Counted from the first letter of the stretch, positions 1 to 11,857 are shown. The stretch is 64,000 bases of DNA from Alligator mississippiensis (GCF_030867095.1 NC_081837.1:19016001-19080000); one strand, 5' to 3'. The notes: generated from the sequence alone by a model not told the origin. Program-made: numbers and translations.

Positions 1-2722
1 TAAGGGTTGGGTGTCAACTGGCAGGCGCACACTCAAAAAGCGAGGCAGGGACATGCCCAGATTTCTGCTTTTCAGTGCTGCTTTTCAGGCTGCTGTGAGG
101 TGCCAGACAACATTGCCCGTGTTAGCTGCGCAGCCATGACGTACAAGATGGGATTTCATAGAGGAGTTCAGGGAGTTGAAATCACTCTGAGCTCTTCAGG
201 GTCTACTCAGTGCTTTGCAACAAGAGAGTTGTTTTATTTTTATTTTTTTCCTCTAGTGAAAAGCAATGAATTTAGCATTTTTCTGGGTGGAAAATGGTTC
301 ATTGGTTTAGTTCACTGCTGTGGAAATATCTAGGCTCTGGGGTGCACAAGTGCAACAACTGCTCAAGCTTAAGGCTTGCCAAATTTTAAGAGCTGTTGAA
401 ATGCTAGCTCCTGCCAAACGTCTGGCCTCTCACCCTCTCCAAACTAAATATAGAGTTCATTGCCTAAGTGGGTAGGAAGTGAAGTATTGAGAAGAGCATG
501 ATCCAGAGCCAGCCTGGCCTGGTGCAAGAAGGCTGCGAAGCAACACTTCCAACAGCTGGGTGCTGCCAGTTCTGTTGTATCGGCCCCAACATGTCAATAT
601 AGGCGCTAAAACATGCCTCCACTGGAGCTAACTAGCTAACTAATGGGGGGGCGGGGCGGGCTGGAAATATTGCCATTATACTGCACTTGTTATAGTCAAG
701 ATTTGCCCTTTGGTTCTCTGAGTTGGAAAGAGAACTTGATGGCTCTTAACCTTGTCACCCCAGCTTCTGGGTGCCAGTACACCTCAGTGGTATGGGGGGT
801 GTTCTGAGTGTGCACTGCTTAGGGGAAAGCTGCATTTTAAGGGAATTAAGTTACTATCTCTAATACTAGGCCTTGCTGTTAATGAACTTGAAGTCGCCAC
901 CATAAGGCAAATCATAGATAATACAGTACACTCTGAGAAGATTGATTTATATTTAAGCATTTGTTTTCAAAGTACGATTTGGAAGTTTTACTGAACAAGA
1001 CAGAGGTCAAAAATTCCCATTTTCCCCACAGGCCCAGCTGTTGAGGAATAAAGAGCAGCCAGGAGAAAAATGACACTGTGGGGCGGGGATGGGCAATGGA
1101 GACTGGCATTCTGGCTAGTGGTATGATAAGAACCTAAATGATAACTGCCTTAAAGGGAAAGGGACTGCAATTTTGTGTTGAGTGTAATGGTGAAACAATG
1201 TGAAGCCTCTAAGAGAGTGAATAATATGGTTGGCTTAAGTGAGCAGCGGAGATTTGGCTTCACCTGTCAAGAAGGCCAGAAATTAGGAGGCTGCAGTAGG
1301 TATTGAGCCATGAAGACCTAGACAGCAGTTAATAGCGTGGGTTTAATGAGAGAGAGAAAAAAAAATAGGTCTTCGTGACCTAGAGAAGGCATCAGATGTT
1401 GAAAAGAGTATAGAACTTGATTCCCAACGGGGGGCCACAGCAAACCTGAGTCGCAAGAAAAAACTAGAAATTTCAAATGGAAATCAGTAGTACTAAAAAC
1501 AGCTCTGTCCTGTCTGTGGTGATTGGTCTTTCTGAGTTCTTGGCAACAGAAGAATTGCTCATAATATTTTTACTTAAGTTAAAAAAGTGAGTGAAAACTA
1601 AAGAACTGGCATCTTCTGGGGTGGGGGGCCCTTGAGTCTAATAAAGGGTGCTGTGGGTGAAGATTGAAGCCACTGGTTTAGAGAGAGGGGAGAGGCCAGG
1701 ATGGTTCCTAGCCTTGCATTATCCAATGGAGGTGCTGTGAAACACTGATTGAAACCAAGGCTTGGGAATAATTAAGAACCCTGGCCCTTGCTTGCTCACT
1801 CAGATTCAGTTTGCAAATGTCTTTGGCAAGGTGTTAAGCTGCTTGCTTTGTCCGTGCGCTGTTCCAGTCTCATTGTGGCAGAGATTTCTTAGACGTAGAA
1901 GAGCTGCAAGCAATGATTTTGACTGGGAGTATAAATCTTGGGCCTTTATGGTAGGAATCATCAACCTTACGAGATCTCAGACTTTAAAGCAAATGATTCA
2001 TTCTTCAAAGAAATGCACTGCTGCTAATTTTGGCCCTTGTAAATGTTACATCTCTCCTGTTACCACATCACAAAAATCGCCATTAAGCTAGCTATATCGC
2101 GTCTGTATATCCACGTTACCTGCTGATTTTTTTTTTTATTTAATTTTTTTTTATTGTTTTAGTTATTTTCTGTATGGTAATTTTAAAATACCTCCATATT
2201 TTATTTTTAGCTCCTAAATTTCTTCCATGAGGGTTATTTTGATCCTTTGAAATGTGTAACATGAATCTGATATGCCTGAAGATGTGATTTTTTTTTTTTT
2301 TTGACTGCTTTGCAACTATTGCACTGCCAGGTGCCACTTGCGTTCACTTGAAAATCAATGGAAGTTCATTTAATTTGTCCTGCACTGATTTTTGTGGGCA
2401 CCAGGCGCTAATCTTGCAAATTTTTACTGATTATTGCTTATATTAGATAAATGAAAACGAGATTTCCAAAAAACATGATATGTCTTTTCGTACGTATCTT
2501 GCTTCTGACTTCACTTACCAGCCTCCTCTGCGATCCCCTTCTCACAGCGAGCCAGCTGCCCAGCCTGTTTCCACCTGGACCCCAAACTTTTTTTCCCCGT
2601 TTGTTTCTGCTAGGACATGGGGGTGGGGGGGAAGGAGGGGGACGGGCACCTAGTTTTTCCTCAGTTCCAGCAAACGCAAGGAAGGCTGCATTGTATTAAA
2701 AAAAAAAAAATGTAGTAACCTA
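1..2722. other. Intergenic or intronic DNA, no gene recognised
   Basis: AT-rich, unremarkable DNA. The open frames here are short, start and stop at random and match no family I know. Homopolymer T tracts lie near 2128-2155 and 2288-2302 and an A run near 2699-2710. I see no splice-site-bounded exon that I can name. Confidence 0.5.
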
Positions 2723-3035
2723 AATTCATAGTTTCATAGCTATTAGGGTCGGAAGGGACCTATTAGATTAATGAGTCTGACCCCCTGCCCTGTGCAGGAA
2801 AGAGAACTGGGGTCAGATGACCACAGCCAGGTGTCTATCCAATCTCCTGAATATTTCCAAGGAAGGCGACACCACCACCTCTCTTGGAAGCCTATTCCAT
2901 ATATTGGCGATCTCACCATAAAGGACTTTTTCCTGATGTCCAGCCTGAAATTGCTCTCTTTCAACTTGTGTGCATTGTTTCTAGTTACCCCGACCGTCAC
3001 CCTGGTAAACATTGTATCCCCCACTTCCTGGTGAC
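2723..3035 (-). mobile_element. CR1 LINE, 3' end fragment
   Basis: Read on the minus strand this is the last part of a CR1 ORF2 followed by the short CR1 3' tail. The terminal repeat appears on the plus strand as 'ttcatagtttcatag' at 2724-2738, followed by the typical 'agggtcggaagggacct'. The minus-strand frame retains the CR1 C-terminal signature residues FRLDIRKK. The copy is 5'-truncated, as is usual for CR1, and carries many substitutions, so it is old. It is clearly related to the longer copy at 19955-22470. Confidence 0.88.
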
Positions 3036-4191
3036 CCCCCAGTTAACTTAAATATTATATTAAGTTAACTTAAAAATTAACAAATATACCTTTATTTAAA
3101 AACATAATTTAATCTGTACCAAAATAAAAGATTAATTTTCTTTTTTCTTCTGTTGTCATACTCCACTGCCAGGTTTCACTCCTTCCAAAAATTTTTGAAA
3201 TTTGTGTTGTACAATGTGTAGCGTCTCTGGTTGCTAAATATGAGAATCCAAGTACTTGAACTTTCTTATGAGAGTGCATAACTGTATTTAACAATTCTTT
3301 CTGTTATATACCTAAGGAATTAATCTCTATCCCCATTGACACCAGTCCTCATCCATCTGTGTTGCTGCATCTCTGCTGTCAGGCCTTTAAAGAGCTGTTG
3401 GGATATGATTGAGCAGTTACCTCATACCAAAAATTCAACTCCAAATTGCTGTACTTTTGCAAGTTACCCCACCATCCGCCAGCTTACCGCTGTCCCGGAC
3501 TCTCCTTTGTCCCCAAAGCACAGGTGTCCGCAGCATTCCTACTGGTCCCGTGCTGGGAAGGTGGTTGTGCTGCAGCATGTACACAGTAGTGTGCACTACA
3601 ATTTGGGGGGAGGTAAAGGGGGGATTATCCATATTACCTATGGAGTGGGTAGGGAAGAACCCCAAGTGGCTGCCCCTGCCTGACGTGAAGGTCGCTACAC
3701 TGGGTAGCGCAAAGGCATCTTGCAGCTGTCTGTCTTCCTGCTGTGCCCCATAACAAATTTATGCAACAGTATGTAGCATATTTCCCCTAATGCCTTTGTA
3801 AAGGCCTAATGGCTGGTGACCTACTTGATAACTGCCCTCAGCTGCGAGACACTAGCTTTGATCATGCTGGCCCCAAGCTGGCTGTCACCAGCTTTGGGAT
3901 TCATATTATCGGGTGCCTCCCTGTATCACCCCGCCCAGCATCAAAAGGTTTTCACCCAGCCTCTTGTATGGAAACTAAAAAGACAGGACAGCTTTCAAAG
4001 TCCTTTTGTGATACTTTAGTTCTATCAGAAATTTTTAAAAAGTTCTTAAAGTAGGTAGAGAGATGGCACTGTGACACCCAGGTTAGGTTCACAATCTGCT
4101 TTGCAAATACTGGTTTGGCAGTACACGAAGAAGGGAAGAAGAAGCACACCAATCCTGGGGGGGGGGGTCATAGAAAACCAGTCAAGAGAAC
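3036..4191. other. No gene recognised
   Basis: Mixed-composition DNA with several overlapping short open frames on both strands (for example 3336-3683 plus and 3435-3665 minus), none of which resembles a known family. It lies just downstream, in minus-strand terms, of the Myb/SANT-like relic and could contain the rest of that element, but no catalytic motif is visible. Confidence 0.35.
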
Positions 4192-5965
4192 CTACTCCCC
4201 CATGAGATGCCCCCTCCCTGAACCCTCCTCATCATCATCCCTGAAGCGCCTTGAGGCTCTCTTCTTGTAGCTACATGAGGCACGGCTTGCCTTTGCAAGA
4301 GATTGGAGAGTTTTTTTGGATGGGCTACTCTGGATGCTTCTACCAGTACATGGGCATTCATGAAATGCTGTTACAAACTCCTGTTTCAACCTTTGATTCC
4401 TGCTCAAAATGAGATCAAGCTTCTGATTTAATTGCTTAAAACTTTGTATCATGTAGTTACTAGTGGATTTCATAATCTCCAAATTGGCTTGGTCACTCTG
4501 CTTTAACACATTGAACGCATCTTTCAATGTAGATGTAATTTCTGCGCTGGGCTTAGTAGCCATGTTTTCAGTCAGTAGCCGAAGAATTCTTTCTTTAGCT
4601 TCTCATTGATTTTTTTTTTTTCAAAATTTTTTTATAATTATGTTGATGTTGAGCGTTAGCAACTGCTCTTGAAGATGGAGCGCCTGTTCATAGACAGCAA
4701 GAAAAATCTTGTTAGTTCTTGACCATTTATGAAGAAAAGCGAGTCATTCTTAAATTGCTTTAACAGGACTGCCACTTCAAGAACTACCACTGACAGCCTA
4801 CTATCTCTCACTCAATCATCATCATAAGTCTGTACCCCCAAAATTTGTTCCAGCACCACAGCATGCACCCTGCTTCTCAGGGTGTGTGTTAAAGCAAGAT
4901 CCACGCTCCCCACCCCACCCCCTGACAGCTGCGTGCATGTCCCACAGCAAAAATCAGCTACTTCTGCAGGTGGCGGAAGCAGGCAGCCCCATCAGGCATG
5001 AGAGCCTGGAGCTCTGCTCCTCCTGGAAGTGGCTACAGTCCCACATGCACGTGCTGAGTGCCCAGGTGCAGCATCTGCCACAGAGAGTGGTACCGTGTTC
5101 TCCCTCCGCCCCCCCGAATTATGAGTGTAAATCTGAAAAACCAAAAATCCCTAACAGTATTAATACCAGTACTGTTATTCACAAGTCACCCTTTGTGAAG
5201 ATAGCAGGGTCTCTGTCTCGGGACTCTGCCGCTGCCTCCGTGACACAATACTCTCTTTGGAACCTGATGAGTCCTGCGACACAAGGACGGTTGAGTCGGA
5301 GCCCCCTTCGTCATCATGAACAGGAGAGCTCTTTCGAGCCTCTGTTGAGCCTCCTGGGTGTCTGGTACCACAAAGCATGGGTTGGGTTGAGTAGAGTAGA
5401 GGGGGAGCTCATTTCTGACTGCGTGCTGAAGAGGTCCCTTGAGCAGTCCCAAGCAAGGTTGTTGGTCTATGGCCGATTCTGTTCTGGAGGAGGAGGCTGA
5501 TTGCGGTGGAACTTGAAAAGTAGCTGTGTCTTGACAAGTATTTTGGCGCCAGGGAGTTTCTGGTTCCTTGTGATGCATATCTCTTGTCCCAAACTCGGTT
5601 ACACAAGCTTCTGAAGCATCTCTTTTAAGAATGATAGACAGCTTGTTGTAAAATTGAATTGTTCTACGTGAGGCACTGGACCGAGAATTATTGCCTTTGA
5701 CACGATGGAAGGCACGTTTTAACGTCTTCATTTTATTGCGTCACTGTTCCCAGTCGCATTTGATGCCAAGTTGCTCTACCTGTTCAGAAATAGAGATGTA
5801 AACAGGATTATTGCTGTGGTTCCCTGTTGTCACGACGCTCCCTTCACTCCAAATGTCAGTGAGTGCCTCACCTTCTGCATAAGTCCAGCGTGGTCTCCAT
5901 CCTTGCGTAGAATCCATCATGTCTTCCAAAATTTGACTTTTGTTGCTCCCCTCCGTGGCCAACAA
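4192..5965 (-). pseudogene. Myb/SANT-like DNA-binding protein relic, probably transposon-derived
   Basis: Three minus-strand pieces read in order 5965-5741, 5731-5186 and 4563-4192. The first two are in one frame, separated by a single TGA, and together form a Myb/SANT-like domain. The first piece carries a tryptophan-led helix (RWTYAEGEALTDIWSE) and the second a basic third helix (KTLKRAFHRVKG) followed by a Ser/Thr-rich linker. The third piece is in another frame and encodes a charged, probably coiled-coil segment (QSFKQLNQKLDLILSRNQR) ending in a basic-acidic tail. Domains of this type bind DNA and occur in the accessory protein of PIF/Harbinger transposons and in MSANTD/ZSCAN29-like host genes. 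The stop and frame changes argue that this copy is dead. The exact parent family was not identified. Confidence 0.55.
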
Positions 5966-6437
5966 AACGTTAAGCAGAGCAGATCATACACACTACAGTC
6001 TGCGCCTCCTAGGACCTGTTCTGGGACATGTGGGTCTTTTATGAAGAGATGCATAAAAGAAGTGTGACTTGTCCAATCTCTAGACATTTGAGGCAATTCT
6101 TCACTTTCGATAGTCTAGCCCAGCAGTTCTGAACCTTTTTCAGTCGACGTTCCCCTTGGTCTCAGAGTGAGACTTCACGTACCCCCTTTCAATGGGAAGT
6201 TAATTTTTATGTCAAACTACGTGTAATTGTGTACTATAAAAACAGCAAGATACTCGTACAAAGACTTTTTCATTTTTAACAAACTTTATTTATTCCACGC
6301 ACAGAAGAAGTTGTGCAAAAAACCACCACTTCATGTCAAATGCCAAAACTTATTAGTGCAAACACTGCTGCTGCTTACTATCAAGCAGCATTTTAATTCT
6401 AGGTGACGTTTTTGAGAGAGCCAGACACATGTCATGT

Positions 6438-8092
6438 TCAGCTTTCAGTTTGTTCCTCGCTTTGGTTTTTATTGTAAAAAGCACTGAAAATCCCGACTCG
6501 CAGAGAGAGGCTGTGACAAACGGAACTAGAACTTGCTTGCTTGGTCAGAACGGGATATGCCACCCCCAGTCTGCACCAGAATTGATCCAATTTCATTGAT
6601 TCAAAATCAGCACGAAGTTTCTGATTATTGCGCAAATCAAGTAGCTCGTCTTTTGCCAGGTTGGCATCACTGATTTGTTCAAGAGAAATGGTAAAGGGGC
6701 TCCTTACCCAAATGTCAGCTACCTGAATAGTCGGGATAATTCCTTCAATGGTGACTTCCAGATTTTCGATAGGCATAATAATACTCTCACGAAGTCTTGG
6801 TTCCACTGGATGCGCCTGATCTAAAGTAATTTAATCAAAGAGGAAAATTGGCGAAGTTACTGGAATTCACTCTTCTTCCCCAGAGAGCCAGCTTCTCTTG
6901 AAAGGATTTGACCTTTTCTTCGGCCTCCAAGACGGTCACTCTCTACCTTGGAGTGAAATGTTCACCGCGTTTAGAATTCCCAACACGTCTGCAAGGTATG
7001 CCAAAGAAACCATAAAGTTCGGATCTATGAAACACTGAAGTAGAATTGATCCCTTTTCACGCAGAAACATTTCAATTAAACCTCGAAGTTCAAAAACCCT
7101 AGTCAGCACTTGTCCTCTGGATAACCAGTGTACTTCTGTGTGAAGCAGAAGTACAGTGTGTTCAGACCCAACCTCTTTGCACAGCGCTTTGAACACGCTG
7201 TGATTCAATGCCCTTGCTCGGATCAAGTTGACGGCCTGGATGACAACATCCCTCTTATTTGAAAGAAGTGTTGGAAGAGTCTTCAATGCCAAAGCATGTC
7301 GATGAAGAATGCAACGACTAGAGATCACATTTGGCTTCACATGTTTTGACGAGCAATGAAGCCTGACTTTTTCTTGAATGTAGCAGGAGCACCATCAGTA
7401 CAAACAGCTCCTACAAGGTCCCAGGAAAGGCTGTTAGAATGGAAAAATTGATTCATCATAGCTATAATGTCTGCTGCCTTCGTTGTTTCTTTCAGTGGCT
7501 CACAAAAGAGAAATTCTTTGACATAGTTCTCGTGCACATATTGAGCAAAAATGAGAAGTTGTGTGCAATTTGAGACATGAGTTAATTCATCCAACTGCAA
7601 GCCAATTTTTGCCAGACTTTCCTTGATTTGTTCCACTCCTTGTTTGTGTAAGTGTTCTGACATGTCCTTGATTCGGTCGTGAGTGGTATCGTTTGACAAT
7701 GGGATCTGTGCTGTTTTTAGTTTTGCATCTTTACCACACATCAGCTCGGCCATCTCCATGGCACACGGTTTCACCAGGGTCTTTGTAATGGTATGTGGCG
7801 GCTTTTCATTGGCGATCCTTAATGCCATGTGATAACTTGCCTCCAGCGCTGGCTTCTTCTGGTGAGTAAATCCATGATTGGAGAATGTGCCCCTTGTTTC
7901 AAATCGTACTAGCTTGATTTTTAATAAAGCTTCTGGGTCTTCAGCTTTCTCAGGGTGAACAGCCTGAAGGTGCTCTTTAAGTTTAGATGGCTTCATGTAT
8001 CCATTGCAAAGTGCCTTTTGAGCAATGGAAGCATTGTGGCTTTTGCAAACAATCTGTATCAAGCATAATGTAAAGCCATACTGCACATACAA
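6438..8092 (-). pseudogene. hAT-family transposase (SCAND3/ZBED-like), broken
   Basis: Minus-strand pieces run 8092-7337, 7340-6936 and 6806-6438. The first has the end of the BED-type region (MKPSKLKEHLQAVHPEK) and reaches the conserved VGAVCTDGAPA motif of the catalytic core. The second carries the core after it (CILHRHALA, then HTEVHWLSRGQVLTRVFEL). The third is the C-terminal dimerisation region (LDQFWCRLGVAYPVL). This is the order and content of hAT transposases related to the domesticated SCAND3, ZBED5 and FAM200 proteins. Frame changes near 7337 and in 6806-6936, and loss of an intact BED finger, show that it is not functional. No host-gene exon structure is seen, so I read it as the element's own dead gene. 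Confidence 0.85.
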
Positions 8093-8614
8093 ATCCTGGT
8101 ATCAATGCTCTTTGACATGATAAATGGATGGGCAAAGCAAGAATTCGATCCTTGAAAAATAGTACAAAGTAAAAAAATAATTAAAATATACATCTTAGGT
8201 TGGTAATAATGTAAAATTGAACATAGGTACTTACCAAAATGAAAGGAAAAAGCAGATGTATACTGTTACTTGTGTGGAACTGCCATGTGTATAAAAAAAA
8301 CGACGTAAGAAACTCAAATGCAAACGCAACAACTTTGAACACACAACTGTGTTCAAAAACTGACTACATGACTGAGTGATGGGTGTTTGGAGCGACATTT
8401 CCGTGTGAAGTTGAGGCATGGAGCAGGAGTAGGATATCTGGTTTCCACATGCATGCGTGTTTTACTTCAGTAAAACCCTGGCAATTTCAAATTTGTCAAG
8501 AGGTTTTTTAAGGCCCTTCAACCTGTGTTAGACAATGTATGAAATATATCTCGTACCCCTTGATGATGCTTCACATACCCCCCAGGGGTACATGTACCCG
8601 TTTCAGAACAGCTG

Positions 8615-9781
8615 AAGCAGATACAGCTGGAAAGACCTGTTGGGTTCACTCTGTTTTCCCTGGACCTGCTCACACATCTGTTCACACCAGGATTGCAGTG
8701 TGTGGCCATTTGCAGGTTGCTGGCGAATGTGTAGAAGAAGAGCCCTCCGCCCATGTTCCCCCAGGGGTGAAGCCAATGTCCAAGTATGTTCTCCAGACCG
8801 CACTGGATCCATGCTCTATGCCCACAACCCCCCCCCCCCCCACCTGGACTGAGTGCGGGAAGCCCATCTTCAGCCCTCCCTCCCCCCCCCCACTCTTTCC
8901 ATCCCTCCTGGTTTCCCCTCCCCCCCCATCACCCACTGCAACCCCCATTGTGATGTCACTGGTGTTCACGGAGACAGAGGAACATAAGTTGCCCTGTGGC
9001 TGGCAGGGCTCAGTGTGGATGCAGCAGTGGTCGGAGGTGGCTGCATCTGTGCTCGTGCTGTTCAGGGTATAGCGTTTTATCCGCAGCATCGGGATCTCTG
9101 CTGTGCCACTGTGAGTGGAAGGGACCTTCTGGGCTTGGGGATAAGGGTCACCCCTTCCCCTCCCCACCCCACCCCAGCTGCCAAATGATGGCATCAAGAG
9201 GAAATATTTTCCATCGGCTGCAGAAGATAGGAGATGGTGTCAGGAGGGTGGAATTTGAGTTGGCAAAAAGAAATGGGGAGGGATAGGCTATGTGACAGCT
9301 TGCGGAGAGGAGGGAGTATGGAGATGGCCTGTTGAGAAGGGAAAGATGGCAGAAGAACTTGATGGGGGCAGAGTGGGGAGGAAGGACAGATGAGAAAGGA
9401 AAAGGAGGCCTCAGGACAGAGGATGGTGAGAACGAGCGGCCAGAGCTGAGGCTACATGTGGGGAAGTTTCAGGGTCAGTGGACTTAAAGGCATCATCCAG
9501 TCCATTCATCCGCTTGGAGGCAGGATCAGTGACATCTAGACTACCACAGACAGAGGTATCACCTGATCTTAAACCCCCCCACAGTGCAGGTGATTTAACA
9601 ATCCTCCCTCTTCCAGTCTACAGATATCCTTACAGCTAGGTAGTTCTTCCCAATTTCCAACTTCCTTTAAGATGGTTTGTTCTCGTGCTTCTCGAAGGAC
9701 ACAAAGAATCACGGTCTTCTTTAGAAATCCTTTTTTCACGCCTTTAAAGGCTAGGAACGATTTTCCCCCTCCATCCTAGCC
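8615..9781. other. C/G-rich filler between internal and outer hAT right ends
   Basis: The interval holds long C runs (about 8829-8842, 8880-8892 and 8920-8930) that could form G-quadruplexes on the minus strand. A purine-rich stretch follows at about 9280-9440. The long frames here are composition artefacts. It separates the inner 'gtttcagaacagctg' end from the outer 'ggttcagaaccgctg' end of the hAT element. Confidence 0.4.
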
Positions 9782-9829
9782 TGCTCTGGGGAGGAAATGT
9801 ACCCCCGGTTCAGAACCGCTGGTCTAGCC

Positions 9830-10679
9830 TGGTGCATTCAGAAGCATACTCACACTACTATTATGCTGGAAATGACTGAAAACCTTGGGTGCTCATTTTT
9901 AGGTGAGAAACCGTGAAGCTGTCTGAGTGGCTCAATGCCACTCATTTCCTCTAGATACGTGGACCAAAACAAATCCTTTCTGTGCATCCTGGACATTGAA
10001 ACTGAGGACTATATTTCAGTTCAGCGCTGTTGTTATTGCAAATAGAATGTGTGCGTGTGTGTGCGCGTGCGCCGCCCACCACACTGGCAGGCAGCACTTT
10101 GTTCAGACCCTCCACGTAGTCTTGGTCCCTTCACTTTTTTAGGAAAAACCCTTTTTTCTTTTATTCTTTTTTACCCAAGAAAACAAGCTAGAATGGGCAT
10201 TCTTAAAGAAGCTGCACTATAGCAAGAGAGAGTAGCGAAAACCTGGCTGAAAACCGCTTTTTTTAATAATACAAAAGGGGGGAAGGTGCATGGTGTGTGG
10301 AAGGACTATTCTTAGACGTGGAAAGCCTTAAAAATATCTTTTTAGATTTTGCATGAGGATGACCATTGAGTCATATTTTGATTACAGCAGAAAGTGCACT
10401 ATGCTAGATGTAATGAAACATGAAAGCATGAATGTTGTTATGTTAAAGCCTGTAGCTGTGGGGCCTTCAGGGATGGTGGGGGAAAGACTGTTTTGCCCCA
10501 GCAGGGTAGAATACCACAGCCAACAAGCTGCCCAGCTTGAAATCCTACATCAGTGGGACTGGCTGGTTTTATCAAGACTTTTGCAAAAAAACCATGGGTT
10601 TTGTCTAAAAAAGCCACCACATTGCAGGAAAGACTAAGGGAGAGTGAGAGGGCAGGCTGGAGTATATGTGGATGTAGAG
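9830..10679. other. No gene; contains first copy of a dispersed segment
   Basis: No coding region is supported. A GT/GC-alternating tract lies at about 10048-10072. The stretch 10118-10205 (a 'tagtcttggtc' start, then 'acccaagaaaacaagctagaatgggc') recurs in diverged form at 11068-11135. Confidence 0.4.
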
Positions 10680-10863
10680 CAGGGATGGGCAAAATGTAGC
10701 CTGGGGGCTGGATGCGACCCGCCAGGCCATTCTACCTGGCCCGTGGGGCCCCTAAAATTTAGAGAATTGGTATTAATCTGCCCTGGGCTGCCTGTCGTGT
10801 GGCCCTTGATGGCTTGCTGAAACTCAGTAAGTGGCCCTCTCCCCAAAGTAATTGCCTGCTCTG
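10680..10863. mobile_element. hAT-type MITE, 184 bp, with perfect 8-bp target duplication
   Basis: The left end is CAGGGATGGGCAA and the inverted right end is CAGAGCAGGCAA, the CAGRG...GGCAA pattern of many small vertebrate hAT MITEs. The body has the typical 'gggggctggatgcgaccc' stretch. The flanks are atgtagag at 10672-10679 and atgtagag at 10864-10871, an exact 8-bp duplication. It has no coding capacity. Confidence 0.88.
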
Positions 10864-11067
10864 ATGTAGAGTTTACAAGTAAGGTTTAAAAAATTGGGAC
10901 TAAGTTAAAAAAAAAAATGGGGTTACACGGACAAAGACAAAGAAAAAGGGTGGTGTGTGTGTGATGCCCTTGGTAGTGAAAAGCTAGCTGAAAAACTTTT
11001 TTTGTGTGTGAAAAGAATAACATTATATCACGAAGTTTACTTTCAGCCAACACTTCAGATCTGCAGG

Positions 11068-11135
11068 TAGTCTTGGTCTTGACTTTTAGAGAGAACTTTT
11101 TTTAACCCAAGAAAACAGGCTAGAATGGGTGTTCA
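11068..11135 (+). repeat. Second copy of the 10118-10205 segment
   Basis: Shares with 10118-10205 the start 'tagtcttggtc' and the block 'acccaagaaaacaggctaga' followed by 'atggg', in the same orientation. It reads as a diverged local duplication or two copies of an unnamed repeat, just outside the LTR element. Confidence 0.5.
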
Positions 11136-11229
11136 AGAAGCAAGAGTGAGAGGAGGCATGCAGGCCACCACCAACCAGGGGTGCTGTGAGTGAGTCACCA
11201 GTCATGTAGAAAGCATAATTACTTGGGAT

Positions 11230-11832
11230 TGTGGCAGAAATGCCACCGTCGGTGCCCCTCTCCAGAGACATCTGGACGATGCGAGTGAGTAAGCTACTAA
11301 AGATCCGATTAGATATTTAGCTTCAGTAACTCAGATGCGCATTTAAACGTCTACATCAGCCACCCTGGTTTGCTCTATGGGATTCCTTTGATATTCCTGT
11401 AATATTTCTATGATATTGCTCTACCTTTTACCCTGTTTCCGCCCTACCCCCTGTAATCAATAAAGTTCTCCTTGTGACCGGTGTGGGAGACTTATTGAGG
11501 GGTGGGTCTAAATTATGCCAAGGAGGCCCCTTAGGTCTGTGGACTAAGGGAGGCTTCCTAATAAGCCCCTGACTTGGGGAAGTGCTCAAGTGCTGGTATT
11601 GGGTCTAGGACCCATTGGACGATCAGGCCTGTGTTTTCCAAGGTGCGCAGAGCCAGAAGTGAGTCCAGAGCCTTGGATGGTGGCAGTGGAAATCCCAGGC
11701 TAGCGGGTGTGCTCCAGGGAAGGGGTCGGCCGGACGGGAGGCACCCCAGGGAAGCACTCGGAGCCTGGAAGGTGGGCGGGCGCAGGGAGGTGGGCAGCTC
11801 AACGCAGTAGCGCCCCCTACTGGCCCGCCACA
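11230..11832 (+). repeat. 5' LTR of the Gmr1-like element, internally deleted
   Basis: 603 bp from TGTGGCAG to GCCACA. Compared with the 972-bp 3' LTR it lacks the block equivalent to about 16957-17325, which in the 3' LTR contains the putative promoter with 'ttatttaag' (about 17187). The remainder aligns with about a dozen substitutions, most of them CpG-type transitions. It includes the shared 'aatcaataaagttctcc' polyadenylation region at about 11456-11472. Without the lost U3 block this LTR probably could not drive transcription. Confidence 0.9.
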
Positions 11833-11834
11833 CG

Positions 11835-11857
11835 TGGTGGCAGTGGTGGGATCCGAA
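11835..11857 (+). promoter_or_regulatory. Primer binding site, tRNA-Leu type
   Basis: Starting two bases after the 5' LTR, the sequence tggtggcagtggtgggat and its next five bases match the complement of the 3' end of a vertebrate tRNA-Leu of the AAG type (…CCACCGCTGCCA plus CCA) at 21 of 23 positions, as I recall that tRNA. It would prime minus-strand DNA synthesis. The assignment depends on my memory of the tRNA sequence. Confidence 0.72.

Larger units (their letters stand above)
6121..9821 (-). mobile_element. hAT DNA transposon, 3.7 kb, with terminal inverted repeats and 8-bp target duplication
   Basis: The left end begins CAGCAGTTCTGAACC (6121-6135) and the right end, read inverted, begins CAGCGGTTCTGAACC (9821-9807), so 14 of 15 bases match. 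Both flanks carry the same 8 bases, gtctagcc, at 6113-6120 and 9822-9829, which is the target-duplication length of hAT elements. The terminal sequence followed by a 'gtaccccct'-type stretch is like vertebrate hAT-Charlie families. The transposase relic lies inside on the minus strand at 6438-8092. A second right-end-like sequence sits inside at about 8575-8614, so the right part is duplicated or carries a nested insertion. Confidence 0.88.

Noticed and set aside
6121..8614. hAT element ending at the inner right end (8614)
   Set aside because: The 8 bases after 8614 (aagcagat) do not match the left flank gtctagcc, whereas those after 9821 match exactly.
8539..9197. Open frames of 170-177 codons on both strands
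   Set aside because: Poly-C and G-rich tracts create them (long Pro or Gly runs). No family resemblance.
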